In this document: positions 1 through 7,932 of the stretch, piece by piece
Layout: the number at the start of each line of letters is the position of its first letter
How positions within the stretch are numbered: position 1 is the stretch's first letter
NCBI RefSeq assembly: GCF_001514065.1
Contig: NZ_KQ948431.1
Location: forward strand, 424,512 to 488,511
DNA from: Streptomyces antibioticus
GTDB taxonomy: Bacteria; Actinomycetota; Actinomycetes; Streptomycetales; Streptomycetaceae
Direction of reading: 5' to 3'
DNA length: 64,000 nt
Notes under the pieces: generated by a model
The model's database searches: none
Seen by the model: only the letters and a program-made list of their open reading frames with translations
What the model was told of the DNA's origin: nothing
Program-made: the position numbers and the translations under genes

Positions 1-317
1 ACCGCACGTACAACCGGCACGGCGAGTCTTTCGACGTCGGCGAGACCTTCTCCGGCGTCGACTACACGACCGGCGTGGAGGCCGCCGCCGAGTTCTCCGC
101 CCTCGCCCCCGAGGGGTACACCCCGGCGCAGCTCGCCCTGCGCTGGATCATCCAGCAGCCCGGTGTCACCACCGTCATCCCCGGCGCCCGCAACCCGGAG
201 CAGGCCCGTGCCAACGCGGCCGCCGCCGCGCTGCCGGAGCTGTCCGCCGAGACGCTCGCCGCGATCCAGGACATCTACGACCGGCGGATCAAGGAGCAGG
301 TCGAGAGCCGCTGGTAG
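1..317 (+). CDS. Aldo/keto reductase, C-terminal part (5' end outside window)
   Basis: The open frame enters from the left edge and ends in TAG at 315-317, leaving about 105 residues. The tail carries the typical C-terminal signature of the aldo/keto reductase superfamily: a helix with LALRWIIQQPGVTTVIPGA followed by RNPEQARAN, the segment that contacts the NADP(H) 2'-phosphate and adenine. These enzymes reduce aldehydes and ketones with NADPH in the cytosol. The catalytic Tyr, Asp, Lys and His lie in the missing N-terminal part, so substrate class cannot be judged. A small membrane-protein gene follows on the same strand. Confidence 0.9.
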   Translation, partial: RTYNRHGESFDVGETFSGVDYTTGVEAAAEFSALAPEGYTPAQLALRWIIQQPGVTTVIPGARNPEQARANAAAAALPELSAETLAAIQDIYDRRIKEQVESRW

Positions 318-376
318 CCCATGGGGGCGGGTGACCCGGCTGTTTGAACGATCAGGTACCGGGTTACCCGTCCCGC

Positions 377-865
377 ATGGCGCAGGCAACGGAGAGGCGT
401 ACCGGCCGAGACGAGACCGAGGATGAGCGGGCCGACCGCATGTGGGGCGAGCTCATGCAGGAGATCCGCGTCGCCCAGATGGGCGTGCAGATCCTGTTCG
501 GCTTTCTGCTGACCGTCGTGTTCACCCCGAAGTACGCCCACCTCGGCGACACCGAGCAGGCCATCTACATCTTCACGGTCGTCCTCGGCGCGACCGCCAC
601 CGGCGCCCTCATCGGACCGGTCTCCCTGCACCGCCTGGTCTCCGGGCGGCGCATCAAACCACGGGCGGTGGAGTGGGCCTCCCGGCTGACCTTCATCGGC
701 CTGCTGCTGCTCCTCGTCACCACCGCCTCCTCGCTGCTGCTGATCCTCCGTGTCGCCACCCACGACGCGTTCGTGCCGTATCTGGTCACCGCGGTAGTGG
801 CGTGGTACCTCGTGTGCTGGTTCGTCATCCCGCTGTGGGTGCGGCGCCGCTATACGACGAAGTGA
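377..865 (+). CDS. DUF6328-type small membrane protein
   Basis: A 162-residue protein with a charged N-terminus (about 35 residues rich in Arg, Glu and Asp) followed by four predicted membrane segments at roughly residues 40-60, 70-92, 105-130 and 140-156, ending in basic residues. This resembles the DUF6328 family of actinobacterial inner-membrane proteins, whose function is unknown. The ATG at 377 is chosen because it opens the conserved part; an in-frame TTG at 344 would add 11 residues, and neither has a good ribosome binding site. A hairpin follows the stop. Confidence 0.75.
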   Translation: MAQATERRTGRDETEDERADRMWGELMQEIRVAQMGVQILFGFLLTVVFTPKYAHLGDTEQAIYIFTVVLGATATGALIGPVSLHRLVSGRRIKPRAVEWASRLTFIGLLLLLVTTASSLLLILRVATHDAFVPYLVTAVVAWYLVCWFVIPLWVRRRYTTK

Positions 866-885
866 CGTCCGAGCACGGGAGTTTC

Positions 886-910
886 GCCGGGTGACGCTCG
901 CGCACCCGGC
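886..910 (+). terminator. Hairpin after the DUF6328 gene
   Basis: GCCGGGTG (886-893) and CACCCGGC (903-910) pair perfectly across a 9-base loop, 20 bases after the stop at 865. There is no U-tract, as is usual for Streptomyces terminators. It sits between convergent genes and could serve both. Confidence 0.5.
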
Positions 911-948
911 TCAGCACCAGCACCCGCACGGCCCCCCGACATGAACGG

Positions 949-1383
949 CTACTCAGCCCGGTCCTGTGCGAAGAGTTCGGCGAGGAACGCGTCGACGCCG
1001 GTCCGCTCGCTGCCCGGCGGGACCAGTTCCCGGGTTCTGCGCAGGAACGTGGTCACCGCCGGGGCCCAGGCGAAGACCACGGCGTGATGCCGGCCGCCGT
1101 CGGGGTGGGGATCGCCGAAGAACTCGATGCGCAGCTCGTGCCCCATGCCCGTGGACACGGGGCACATGCGTACGTCTCCCAGCCCGACGGGCTTGAGCAG
1201 CCCCTCGGCGAGCATGTCGCGGTCGAGCCGCCAGCGGGCCAGCACCCGGCCGTCATGGCTGAACACCGCCGTGACGGCGAACGGGTCGGAGGCCTCGTAC
1301 GACAGGTGGGCGAGCACCGGGAAGCGGTGCGTGACGCCGGCCTGGAGCTGCACGACCAGGGACTTGTGCACGAGGGGGTTCAC
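949..1383 (-). CDS. SsgA-like sporulation/cell-division protein (SALP)
   Basis: A 144-residue protein of the SsgA/SsgB family, found in sporulating actinomycetes; members guide septum placement and spore-wall remodelling (SsgB recruits FtsZ). Family features seen: an N-terminal beta-rich part, the segment SYEASDPFAVTAVF, the block WRLDRDMLAEGL followed by GLGDVRMCP, and a C-terminal helix ending FLRRTRELVPPGSE. The GTG start at 1383 is preceded by a strong GGAGG 9 bases upstream. A SigB-type promoter match lies just upstream, so expression may be tied to stress or sporulation. Which of the SsgA-G paralogues this is cannot be decided from sequence alone. Confidence 0.9.
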   Translation of the reverse strand: MNPLVHKSLVVQLQAGVTHRFPVLAHLSYEASDPFAVTAVFSHDGRVLARWRLDRDMLAEGLLKPVGLGDVRMCPVSTGMGHELRIEFFGDPHPDGGRHHAVVFAWAPAVTTFLRRTRELVPPGSERTGVDAFLAELFAQDRAE

Positions 1384-1421
1384 CTGAGGGCCTCCGGGGA
1401 GAACGGGCTTGGCCCCCTCTA

Positions 1422-1445
1422 GTACCCCTGTCACGCACAAGATGC
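1422..1445 (-). promoter_or_regulatory. SigB-type promoter match upstream of the SsgA-like gene
   Basis: Read on the minus strand: GCAT (1445-1442), 14 bases, then GGGTAC (1427-1422). This fits the published Streptomyces SigB-group consensus GNNT-N14-16-GGGTAC/T exactly. A transcript starting a few bases downstream would give a leader of about 30 bases containing the GGAGG of the SsgA-like gene. It overlaps the last few bases before the stop of the upstream gene. Confidence 0.5.
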
Positions 1446-2489
1446 TCACTCCGCGGAGTGATTCCCCCGGGCTCCGCGCAACGCGGTGATGCACGCGCCG
1501 ATGGCCTGCTGCAATTCCTCCAGCTGCTGGACCATGTCGTCCTCGTAGAAGTCCTGCGCGTCGTCGAAGGTCAGCTCCTCGAAGACCTTCGTCGCCCTCT
1601 GGAGGCTGCTGTAGAACTTCGTCCGCCGTTCCTGGACGCGGAGTTCGGGGTCGGCCTCCACGGCCTCGACGACGAGGGTCTTCATGGTGTCGTAGGCCTC
1701 GGTGGCCCACTCGCCGGTGTCCTCGTCGTCCTCCAGCTCGTCGAGGAGCGAGAGATGGCGCTCGGCCTCCTGGCGGAGGTCGACGGGCGCGTCCACGGTC
1801 TGGCCGGCGGGGGTCTTGATCTGGCCGGACTCGGCGATCTGGCGGACGTAGCCGATCCGGTCGGCGGCCCGGCTCTCGGTGGCGACGGCCTTCTTGAGGT
1901 CGTCGGTGCGCACGACGTCCCGGGCCAGCTCGGACTGGAGCTCCGGGTCCTCGCGCACCCGGTCCAGGAGCGCCTGGCGGGCGGCGCGGGCGGTGGAGGG
2001 GTCGGCGAGGATCGCGGCCCGCAGCGCGGTCGGGTTCTCGGCCACCTCCAGCGCCTTCGTCGGCCGGATGCCCTCCGCCTCGGCGGCCTCGGCGATGGCG
2101 GTGCCGCGCTCGGAGGTGGCGCTGTTGCGGGACACGTAGTAGCTGAGCCACACGTCGGCGTCCGGGAGCTCCACCTCCTGGCCCGGGGTGAGGGCCTCGA
2201 AGTGCGGGACGATGCCGTCGTCGGCGGCCCGGTCCCACGCCTTGTAGTAGCGCATGACACGGTCGGCCGAGCAGCCGGCGAGTTCGGCGAACTCCTTCGC
2301 CGACACCTTCGGCGTCTCGTCCGCGCCCTGCCCGCCGGGCCGGACGCTGCGCGCCACCATCAGGCCGAAGGCCCATCCGCCGGTCCGCGCGTAGACGCCG
2401 AACTCACGGGCGTCCCGCGCCACGAGGTCGGACAGCGGCGCGGGGGAGGTCTCGGCCGACGCCTCGGACGGATCGATCGCTAGGGTCAC
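1446..2489 (-). CDS. Conserved protein of unknown function (347 aa)
   Basis: I do not recognise a characterised family. The 347-residue protein is acidic and mostly helical, with no signal peptide or membrane segment. Residues about 20-110 contain a helix-turn-helix-like stretch (SAKEFAELAGCSADRVMRYY) and then a block mentioning Trp and Tyr residues; residues 110-200 (RPTKALEVAENPTALRAAI) resemble the helical part of ParB/KorB-like partition proteins only vaguely. The GTG at 2489 is chosen because AGGAGA lies 8 bases upstream; an upstream ATG at 2528 has none. It is probably co-directional with the SsgA-like gene, 62 bases away. Confidence 0.75.
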   Translation of the reverse strand: MTLAIDPSEASAETSPAPLSDLVARDAREFGVYARTGGWAFGLMVARSVRPGGQGADETPKVSAKEFAELAGCSADRVMRYYKAWDRAADDGIVPHFEALTPGQEVELPDADVWLSYYVSRNSATSERGTAIAEAAEAEGIRPTKALEVAENPTALRAAILADPSTARAARQALLDRVREDPELQSELARDVVRTDDLKKAVATESRAADRIGYVRQIAESGQIKTPAGQTVDAPVDLRQEAERHLSLLDELEDDEDTGEWATEAYDTMKTLVVEAVEADPELRVQERRTKFYSSLQRATKVFEELTFDDAQDFYEDDMVQQLEELQQAIGACITALRGARGNHSAE

Positions 2490-2583
2490 AGGTGTCTCTC
2501 CTGAGCAGGGGCTGACGGGACTGCACACGTGCAGACCGGCAGCCTATATCGACCCATTGGCGATGTTTGGCAGACCCTGTTGT

Positions 2584-2609
2584 CTAGGGCCTGTCCGGAC
2601 AGGCCCTAG
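2584..2609. repeat. Perfect 26-bp palindrome bounded by CTAG
   Basis: Two 13-base arms (CTAGGGCCTGTCC and its complement) abut with no loop. The outer CTAG at 2606-2609 supplies the TAG stop of the oxidoreductase gene (2606-2608, minus strand). It could act as a terminator in RNA. Its ends resemble those of the element at 7876-7932. Confidence 0.7.
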
Positions 2610-3580
2610 TCGCCGAAGGCGTCCTGGAGCGCCGGGAGCAGGGTCTTCTCCGCCCAGTCCAGATATGCCGGCTGCGACTCGCCGCCGATCTGCACCAGGG
2701 CGATCTCCGTGAAACCGGCCTCCGCGTAAGGGCGTACGGCCTCGACGAAGTCGTCCGGGTCGTCGCCGCACGGGATCGACGCGCTGACGTCGTCCGGCGT
2801 CACGAACTGGGTCGCCGACTCGAACGCGTCGGGGTGCGGCAGCTCGGAGTTGACCTTCCAGCCGCTGCCGAACCAGCGGAACTGCGCGTGCGCCCGGTGC
2901 ACGGCCGTGTCCCGGTCCGGGTCGTAGCAGACCGGCAACTGGCCCACGCGCGGCTTGCCCGCGCCGCCGTGCCGGTCGAAGGAGTCCAGCAGGCCCGCCT
3001 TCGGCTCCGTCGCGATCACCAGGTCGGCGAGCCGGCCCGCGAGCGCGCAGGACTGCTCACCGGAGACGGCGACCCCGATCGGCACCGGCTCGTCCGGCAG
3101 GTCCCACAACCGGGCCGACTCCACGTCGAAGTGCGTGCCCCGCCGGTTCACATGACCGCCGGCGAAGAGCGCCCGGATGATCTCGACCGCCTCCTCCAGC
3201 ATCTCGTGCCGCACATCCACGGACGGCCAACCGCCGCCCACCACATGCTCGTTGAGATTCTCTCCCGAGCCGAGCCCCAGCCGGAACCGGCCCTGCGACA
3301 GCAACTGCATCGTCGCCGCCTTCTGAGCCACGACCGCCGGGTGGTAGCGGACCGTCGGACAGGTCACGTAGGTCATCAGCGGAATGCGCGAGGTGGCCTG
3401 CGCGGCGGCGCCGAGCACACTCCACGCGTACGGCGAGTGACCCTGCGAGCGCAGCCACGGAAAGTAGTGGTCCGAAGTCACCGAGAAGTCGAAGCCCGCC
3501 TCCTCGGCGCGCACCACATGGTCGACCAGCTCTCGGGGCCCGGCCTGCTCGGTCATCATCGTGTATCCGATTTGCACCAT
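2606..3580 (-). CDS. F420-dependent LLM-class oxidoreductase (G6PDH-like family)
   Basis: A 324-residue TIM-barrel protein of the luciferase-like monooxygenase class. The N-terminus (IGYTMMTEQAGP), the segment DFSVTSDHYFPW, PLMTYVTCPTVRYHPAVVAQ and RFRLGLGSGENLNEH match the F420-dependent glucose-6-phosphate-dehydrogenase-like subfamily common in actinomycetes. Such enzymes use deazaflavin F420 for hydride transfer in the cytosol; the substrate is unknown. The ATG at 3580 follows an AGGGG about 11 bases upstream. It is divergent from the serine hydrolase gene, with 84 bases between. Its stop codon lies inside a perfect palindrome. Confidence 0.88.
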   Translation of the reverse strand: MVQIGYTMMTEQAGPRELVDHVVRAEEAGFDFSVTSDHYFPWLRSQGHSPYAWSVLGAAAQATSRIPLMTYVTCPTVRYHPAVVAQKAATMQLLSQGRFRLGLGSGENLNEHVVGGGWPSVDVRHEMLEEAVEIIRALFAGGHVNRRGTHFDVESARLWDLPDEPVPIGVAVSGEQSCALAGRLADLVIATEPKAGLLDSFDRHGGAGKPRVGQLPVCYDPDRDTAVHRAHAQFRWFGSGWKVNSELPHPDAFESATQFVTPDDVSASIPCGDDPDDFVEAVRPYAEAGFTEIALVQIGGESQPAYLDWAEKTLLPALQDAFGD

Positions 3581-3664
3581 AAGGCGCGAGTCCCCTGGCT
3601 GGGCCGCCGAAAACGGCCGACCGGCATCTGGATCATGGCCGGGCCGCCGGGGGAGGATGCCCGC

Positions 3665-5077
3665 ATGAGTGTGCGCCCGCTGCCCACGAGCCCCCCGTCC
3701 GCCGAAGGCGTCGACGCGTCCGGCGTCCACGCCTTCCTCGACGCCCTGGAAGCCGCCCCCGACATCGAGCCGCACAGCCTGATGCTGCTGCGCCACGGCA
3801 AGCTCGTGGCCTCCGGCTGGTGGGCGCCGTACACCGCCGACCGCCCCCATCTGCTCTACTCGCTCAGCAAGAGCTTCACGGCGACGGCCGCCGCGTTCGC
3901 CGTGGCCGAGGGGCTGCTCCGGCTCGACGACACGGTCATCTCGTACTTCCCGGAGTTCGACGCCGACATCACCGACCCGCGCAGCCGCGCGATGCTCGTC
4001 CGGCATGTCGCGACGATGGCCAGCGGGCACGCCGCCGAGACGCATGAGCGGGCACTGGCGGCGGACCGGGAGGAGCCGGTGCGCGGCTTCCTCCTGCTGC
4101 CGCCGGACGGCGACCCGGGCACGGTCTTCGCCTACAACCAACCCACCACCTACACCCTCGCCGCGATCGTCCAGCGGGTCACCGGCCAGACCCTCACCGA
4201 CTATCTGCGCCCCCGCCTGTTCGACCCGATCGGGATCGGCGAGGTGGCCTGGCTGACCGACCGGACCGGGCGCCAGCTCGGCTTCAGCGGACTGCACGCC
4301 ACCACCGACGCGATCGCCCGCCTCGGGCAGCTCTACCTCCAGGACGGTGTGTGGGACGGCGAGCGCCTGCTGCCCGAGGGGTGGGTCGGGGACGCGACCC
4401 GGTCACACATCGCGAGCGGGGACGAGACCTGGTCGGAGGACTGGCGGCAGGGATACGGCTACCAGTTCTGGATGTCACGGCACGGCTGTCGCGGCGACGG
4501 GGCGTACGGGCAGTACTGCCTCGTGCTGCCCGAGCAGGACGCCGTGATCGCGTTCACCGGGGCCACCGACCAGATGCAGGCGGTCCTCGACCTGGTCTGG
4601 CGGCATCTGCTCCCCGCCTTCGGGCGCACAGCGCCGGACGCCGACGCCTCGCTGGCCGAACGCACGGCCGCGCTCGCGCTGCCGCCGGCCGCGGGCAAAC
4701 CGGTCCCGTTGGAGGGCGCCGTCACGTTCACGCCGTACGGCGGTGGCTGCGCGGGTCTTCCGAAGCTGACGGCCGTGGAGGTCGCCGCGGACGGCCGGCG
4801 GGTGACGTTCGTCGAGGACGGGCAGCGGCTGGAACTGGGGTGCGGTGAGGCCGGCTGGACCGTCACCGAGGGCCCGGTACCGGCCGCGGTGAGCGGAGGA
4901 TGGACCGGCGACGAGACCCTCGTGCTCGATGTGGCGCTGCTGGAGACGCCGCACCACGTCGACGTGACCTGCTCGCTCACGGACCGGACGTTCACGGCGG
5001 CGTGGCGCACGCAGCCCCTGCACAGCTCCCGCATCGGGGCGATGGGCGCACCCCGCGCACCCCGCGACTCAGTCTGA
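3665..5077 (+). CDS. Serine hydrolase, beta-lactamase/class C PBP family
   Basis: A 470-residue protein with the SxxK motif SLSK at residues 66-69, a second-motif tyrosine in YNQPTTY near residue 157, and a beta-lactamase fold (LARLGQLYLQDGVWDGERLL, YGYQFWMSRH). The N-terminus has no signal peptide, so it is probably cytosolic, unlike true penicillin-binding proteins; such proteins include esterases and peptidases. A C-terminal beta-rich extension of about 120 residues follows the catalytic domain. GGAGG precedes ATG 3665 by 8 bases. Its 3' end overlaps the convergent kinase-like gene by 9 bases. Confidence 0.85.
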   Translation: MSVRPLPTSPPSAEGVDASGVHAFLDALEAAPDIEPHSLMLLRHGKLVASGWWAPYTADRPHLLYSLSKSFTATAAAFAVAEGLLRLDDTVISYFPEFDADITDPRSRAMLVRHVATMASGHAAETHERALAADREEPVRGFLLLPPDGDPGTVFAYNQPTTYTLAAIVQRVTGQTLTDYLRPRLFDPIGIGEVAWLTDRTGRQLGFSGLHATTDAIARLGQLYLQDGVWDGERLLPEGWVGDATRSHIASGDETWSEDWRQGYGYQFWMSRHGCRGDGAYGQYCLVLPEQDAVIAFTGATDQMQAVLDLVWRHLLPAFGRTAPDADASLAERTAALALPPAAGKPVPLEGAVTFTPYGGGCAGLPKLTAVEVAADGRRVTFVEDGQRLELGCGEAGWTVTEGPVPAAVSGGWTGDETLVLDVALLETPHHVDVTCSLTDRTFTAAWRTQPLHSSRIGAMGAPRAPRDSV

Positions 5078-6673
5078 CGGCACCCTGAAGGTCCGCAGGA
5101 TCGTCTCCAGGGCCTTCTGGTTGGCGGCGTCGTCCCAGTCGGCCGCCGGGGTCGTCCAGCGCAGCGAGAAGCTGCGGCCGCCGCCGATGAGGAAGCCCCG
5201 GCCCAGGGTCTGCACACGGGTGCCGTCGACGGTGGCGAGCCACTCCATGTCGGCGGCCTTGTAGCCCTGGTACGTCGTCGCCCGGATGTCCCCGATGCGC
5301 CGGTAGTCCCCGTACTGACCGAGCGACGGCTCGACGTCGTCCCGCCAGACCGCGACCGGGTCGTCGCCCGCGCGTGTGCTGTAGGTGACGGCGAGCGTGC
5401 GGGGGTCGCCCTCGGCGCCGAGGACGACCCGGTAGGCCAGGTCGTCCTGTGTCTTCGTGCTCAGCACCTCCCAGCCCCGGGGGAGCGAGACGGAGAAGCC
5501 CTGAGGCGCGGTGTAGTGCTGGAACTCCGGGGTCGGGGACGGTGACGCCCTGGTCTCTTCGGGGGTGGGCGTGGGCGTGGGGGTGGGTGTGGGACTCACC
5601 GTCGGGGTGGGGGTCGGCTTCGGCGACGGCTGCGCCGGCTGTCCGCCGGGGGCCGAGGCCGTGGGTCTGACCGGTGGGGCATCCGCCGCGGAGTTGTCGG
5701 AATCCGTGGGGAGCTGACCGGTCGCGGCGAGGACCGCGGCGGTGACGGTGACGACGGCCAGCGCCGTGCCGACGGCCATCGTGCGCCGGTTCCGGCCCGG
5801 TCCGGCGGTGTGGAAGCGGCGCATCCGGGAGGCGGGGGCCACGGCCGACGCGCCGTCCGGGTCCTCGCTGACGACGCGGGCGAGGGCCTCGCGGACCAGC
5901 TGACGGCTGAGCCGTTCCCGGGAGTTCTTGCGGAGCAGCCCCTGCACGGTCGGGGTGAGCGGTCCGGCCCGCACCGGGCCGCGCAGCGGCAGCCGGTCCA
6001 CGCCCTTCAGCGTCGTCGACGGGCTGTCGCGGTCCAGGAAGGGGGGCCGGCCCTCGACCATGGTGTAGAGCATCGCGCCGAGCGCCCACAGGTCCGCGGC
6101 CGGACCGATCCGCTCGTCACGGGCCTGCTCCGGGGAGGCGTACGACGGTGCGCTGACCCGGGGGGCCAGGGTCGCCCCGGCCAGCCCGAAGCCCGTGACG
6201 ACGAGGGGGCCGTCGTCCCGCACGAACACCTGGCCCGGACTGAGCTCGCCGTGGGTGATGCCCTCGCCGTGCCCGGCCTCCAGCACGTCGAGCAGCTCCA
6301 GGCCGATGCGGGCGGCGCGCGCGTGGTCGAACGTGCCCTGGCGCTCCAGGAGTTCGCCCAGCGGGGTGCCGTCGATCCACTCGGTGACGGTCCACAGGGT
6401 GCCGTACTCCTCGACGGCGTCGACGACCGCGGCGACCCGCCCCGGGCACACCCGGCCCATGGTCTCGGACATCCGGACCACCCGGGCGACGGCCCGCCGC
6501 GAGGCCTCCCCGTCGGGGTCGGGCGGCAGCCCGATCTGGGTGAGGAGACAGGGGCGGCCGGCCTCGACGTCCTCGCCGCGCCAGCACACGCGGTTGGTCT
6601 CGCGGTGGAGGACGTCCAGGAGCCGGTACCGTCCGGCGACCAGCTCTTGTGTGGAGACGTGCGCCTCGCCCAT
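5069..6673 (-). CDS. Membrane-anchored protein kinase-like protein lacking catalytic residues (pseudokinase)
   Basis: A 534-residue protein: a kinase-fold domain (about residues 10-270), one membrane helix (about 299-318), a Pro/Thr/Ser-rich linker (about 335-385) and a C-terminal extracytoplasmic domain. The overall PknB-like arrangement is clear (GRYRLLDVL, YASPEQARDERIGPAADLWALG). Key residues are missing: no glycine loop, no VAIK lysine (the site reads PCLLTQ), HGELSP at 141-146 in place of HRDLKP, and GFG at 161-163 in place of DFG. It is therefore likely a scaffold or sensor rather than an active kinase. ATG 6673 is preferred (GAGGG 6 bases upstream) over ATG 6679. Confidence 0.82.
   Translation of the reverse strand: MGEAHVSTQELVAGRYRLLDVLHRETNRVCWRGEDVEAGRPCLLTQIGLPPDPDGEASRRAVARVVRMSETMGRVCPGRVAAVVDAVEEYGTLWTVTEWIDGTPLGELLERQGTFDHARAARIGLELLDVLEAGHGEGITHGELSPGQVFVRDDGPLVVTGFGLAGATLAPRVSAPSYASPEQARDERIGPAADLWALGAMLYTMVEGRPPFLDRDSPSTTLKGVDRLPLRGPVRAGPLTPTVQGLLRKNSRERLSRQLVREALARVVSEDPDGASAVAPASRMRRFHTAGPGRNRRTMAVGTALAVVTVTAAVLAATGQLPTDSDNSAADAPPVRPTASAPGGQPAQPSPKPTPTPTVSPTPTPTPTPTPEETRASPSPTPEFQHYTAPQGFSVSLPRGWEVLSTKTQDDLAYRVVLGAEGDPRTLAVTYSTRAGDDPVAVWRDDVEPSLGQYGDYRRIGDIRATTYQGYKAADMEWLATVDGTRVQTLGRGFLIGGGRSFSLRWTTPAADWDDAANQKALETILRTFRVPSD
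5540..5632. repeat. Coding Pro-Thr repeat in the kinase-like gene
   Basis: The GGGTGGGCGTGGG-type low-complexity DNA encodes alternating Thr-Pro residues (PTPTPTVSPTPTPTPTPT) linking the membrane helix to the outer domain. Such tracts are prone to length change. Confidence 0.8.
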
Positions 6674-6820
6674 GCTCATCCCTCGCTGAACCCCTGGCTC
6701 TCACCTTTCCCACAGGTACGAAGGGCGCGACCGGATGCGTTCAGCCGAAGGGCAACTGCTTTCCTGACATGCAGTCACCGAGCGGGATTTGACGATGGGG
6801 CAAGGGTGAGTGACGCATGG

Positions 6821-7789
6821 TCAGAGAAGGCCGAATCGTGCCGCCCAGGCCATGACGTCCCCGGTCGTCGCGTTGCCGCCGCAGACGACCAGTCCGAGCC
6901 GGGCACCGTCCCCGACCCGCTCCAGCACGCGCCGCGCCGCGGGCAGCAGACAGCCCGCGGCGGGCTCGGTCCACAGCTTGGCGTGGTCGGCGAGCTGGAG
7001 CGAGCCCTGCACGGCTTCCCGGTCGCTGACCACGAGCACCTCGTCGACCAGGGCCGACACATGGTCGTAGGTCAACTGCGACACCGCGGGGGCGCTGAGC
7101 GTGGACACGATCGAGGACAGCGCGACCGGCACAGGGCCGCCCGCCGCCAGCGCCTCCGACATGGCCGTGGCGCCCTCGGTCTCCACACCCCAGATCCGCA
7201 CGCCCGGACGCCGGGCACGCAGCGCCGCCGCGACCCCCGCGATCAGCCCGCCGCCCCCGATGCTGACGAGGACGTCCGTGAGCTCACCCGCGTCGTCCGC
7301 GAACTCCAGGCCCACGGTGCCCTGCCCGGCGACGACCAGCGGGTCGTCGAAGGGGTGGACCAGCGTCAGCCCCTCGTCGCGCAGCCGGGTCACGAGCGAG
7401 AACGCGCCGTCCATGTCCTCGGTCAGCCGCACCGCGGCACCGGACGCCTCGGCGATCTCCACGGCACGGGCGGGCGCCGAGCGCGGCATGACCACCGTGG
7501 CCTTCACATGGAGGTCGGCCGCCGTCATCGCGAGCGCGATGCCGTGGTTGCCGCCGCTGACCGCGACCACACCGGCGGCCCGTTCGGCCGCGCTCAGCGA
7601 GAGCAGTTTCGCCGTCGCGCCGCGCGCCTTGAACGAGCCGGTGCGCTGGAGGAGTTCGAGCTTGGCGGTGACCGGAGCACCGAGCAGCGCGGACAGGCCG
7701 GGGCTCGGCACGGTGGGGGTGCGGACGACATGTCCGGCGATCCGCTCGGCCGCGGCTTCGATCTCGGAGATCCCGATCAAGGCAGTCAC
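6821..7789 (-). CDS. Threonine/serine dehydratase-like PLP enzyme
   Basis: A 322-residue fold-type II PLP enzyme. The Schiff-base lysine is in TGSFKARGA (about residue 53); the glycine-rich phosphate loop is SIGGGGLIAG (about 178). VSGGNHGIALA is the substrate-carboxylate loop typical of threonine and serine dehydratases and racemases. It lacks the C-terminal ACT regulatory domain of biosynthetic IlvA, so a catabolic dehydratase or serine racemase-like role is likely. GTG 7789 has GGGAAGG just upstream. Both neighbours are on the same strand but separated by more than 130 bases. Confidence 0.87.
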   Translation of the reverse strand: MTALIGISEIEAAAERIAGHVVRTPTVPSPGLSALLGAPVTAKLELLQRTGSFKARGATAKLLSLSAAERAAGVVAVSGGNHGIALAMTAADLHVKATVVMPRSAPARAVEIAEASGAAVRLTEDMDGAFSLVTRLRDEGLTLVHPFDDPLVVAGQGTVGLEFADDAGELTDVLVSIGGGGLIAGVAAALRARRPGVRIWGVETEGATAMSEALAAGGPVPVALSSIVSTLSAPAVSQLTYDHVSALVDEVLVVSDREAVQGSLQLADHAKLWTEPAAGCLLPAARRVLERVGDGARLGLVVCGGNATTGDVMAWAARFGLL

Positions 7790-7875
7790 CCTTCCCGGTG
7801 CGGACGTCCCGCACCGCTCCGACCCTGACGCGATGCGCGGCGACGGTCAACCGGGTTCCGGGAGGGCTGCGGGCG

Positions 7876-7932
7876 CTAGGCCCTGTCTGACAATTCCCGT
7901 CTGCCTTGCGACGCGATGCAGACAGTACCTAG
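7876..7932. repeat. 57-bp CTAG-bounded imperfect palindromic element (possible MITE remnant)
   Basis: CTAGGCCCTGTCTG (7876-7889) matches the complement of 7919-7932 at 12 of 14 positions, with 29 bases between, inside which GTCTGC and GCAGAC can also pair. The right CTAG supplies the TAG stop of the AIM24 gene (7929-7931). Ends resemble the perfect palindrome at 2584-2609. Confidence 0.55.

Noticed and set aside
949-2376. Reading the SsgA-like gene as a 475-residue protein
   Set aside because: The extra N-terminus is an out-of-frame shadow of the upstream gene; the GTG at 1383 has an ideal ribosome binding site and starts the family-conserved sequence.
2606-4297. N-terminal extension of the F420 oxidoreductase to 563 residues
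   Set aside because: The extension is antisense to the serine hydrolase and Arg/Gly-rich; ATG 3580 starts the conserved barrel.
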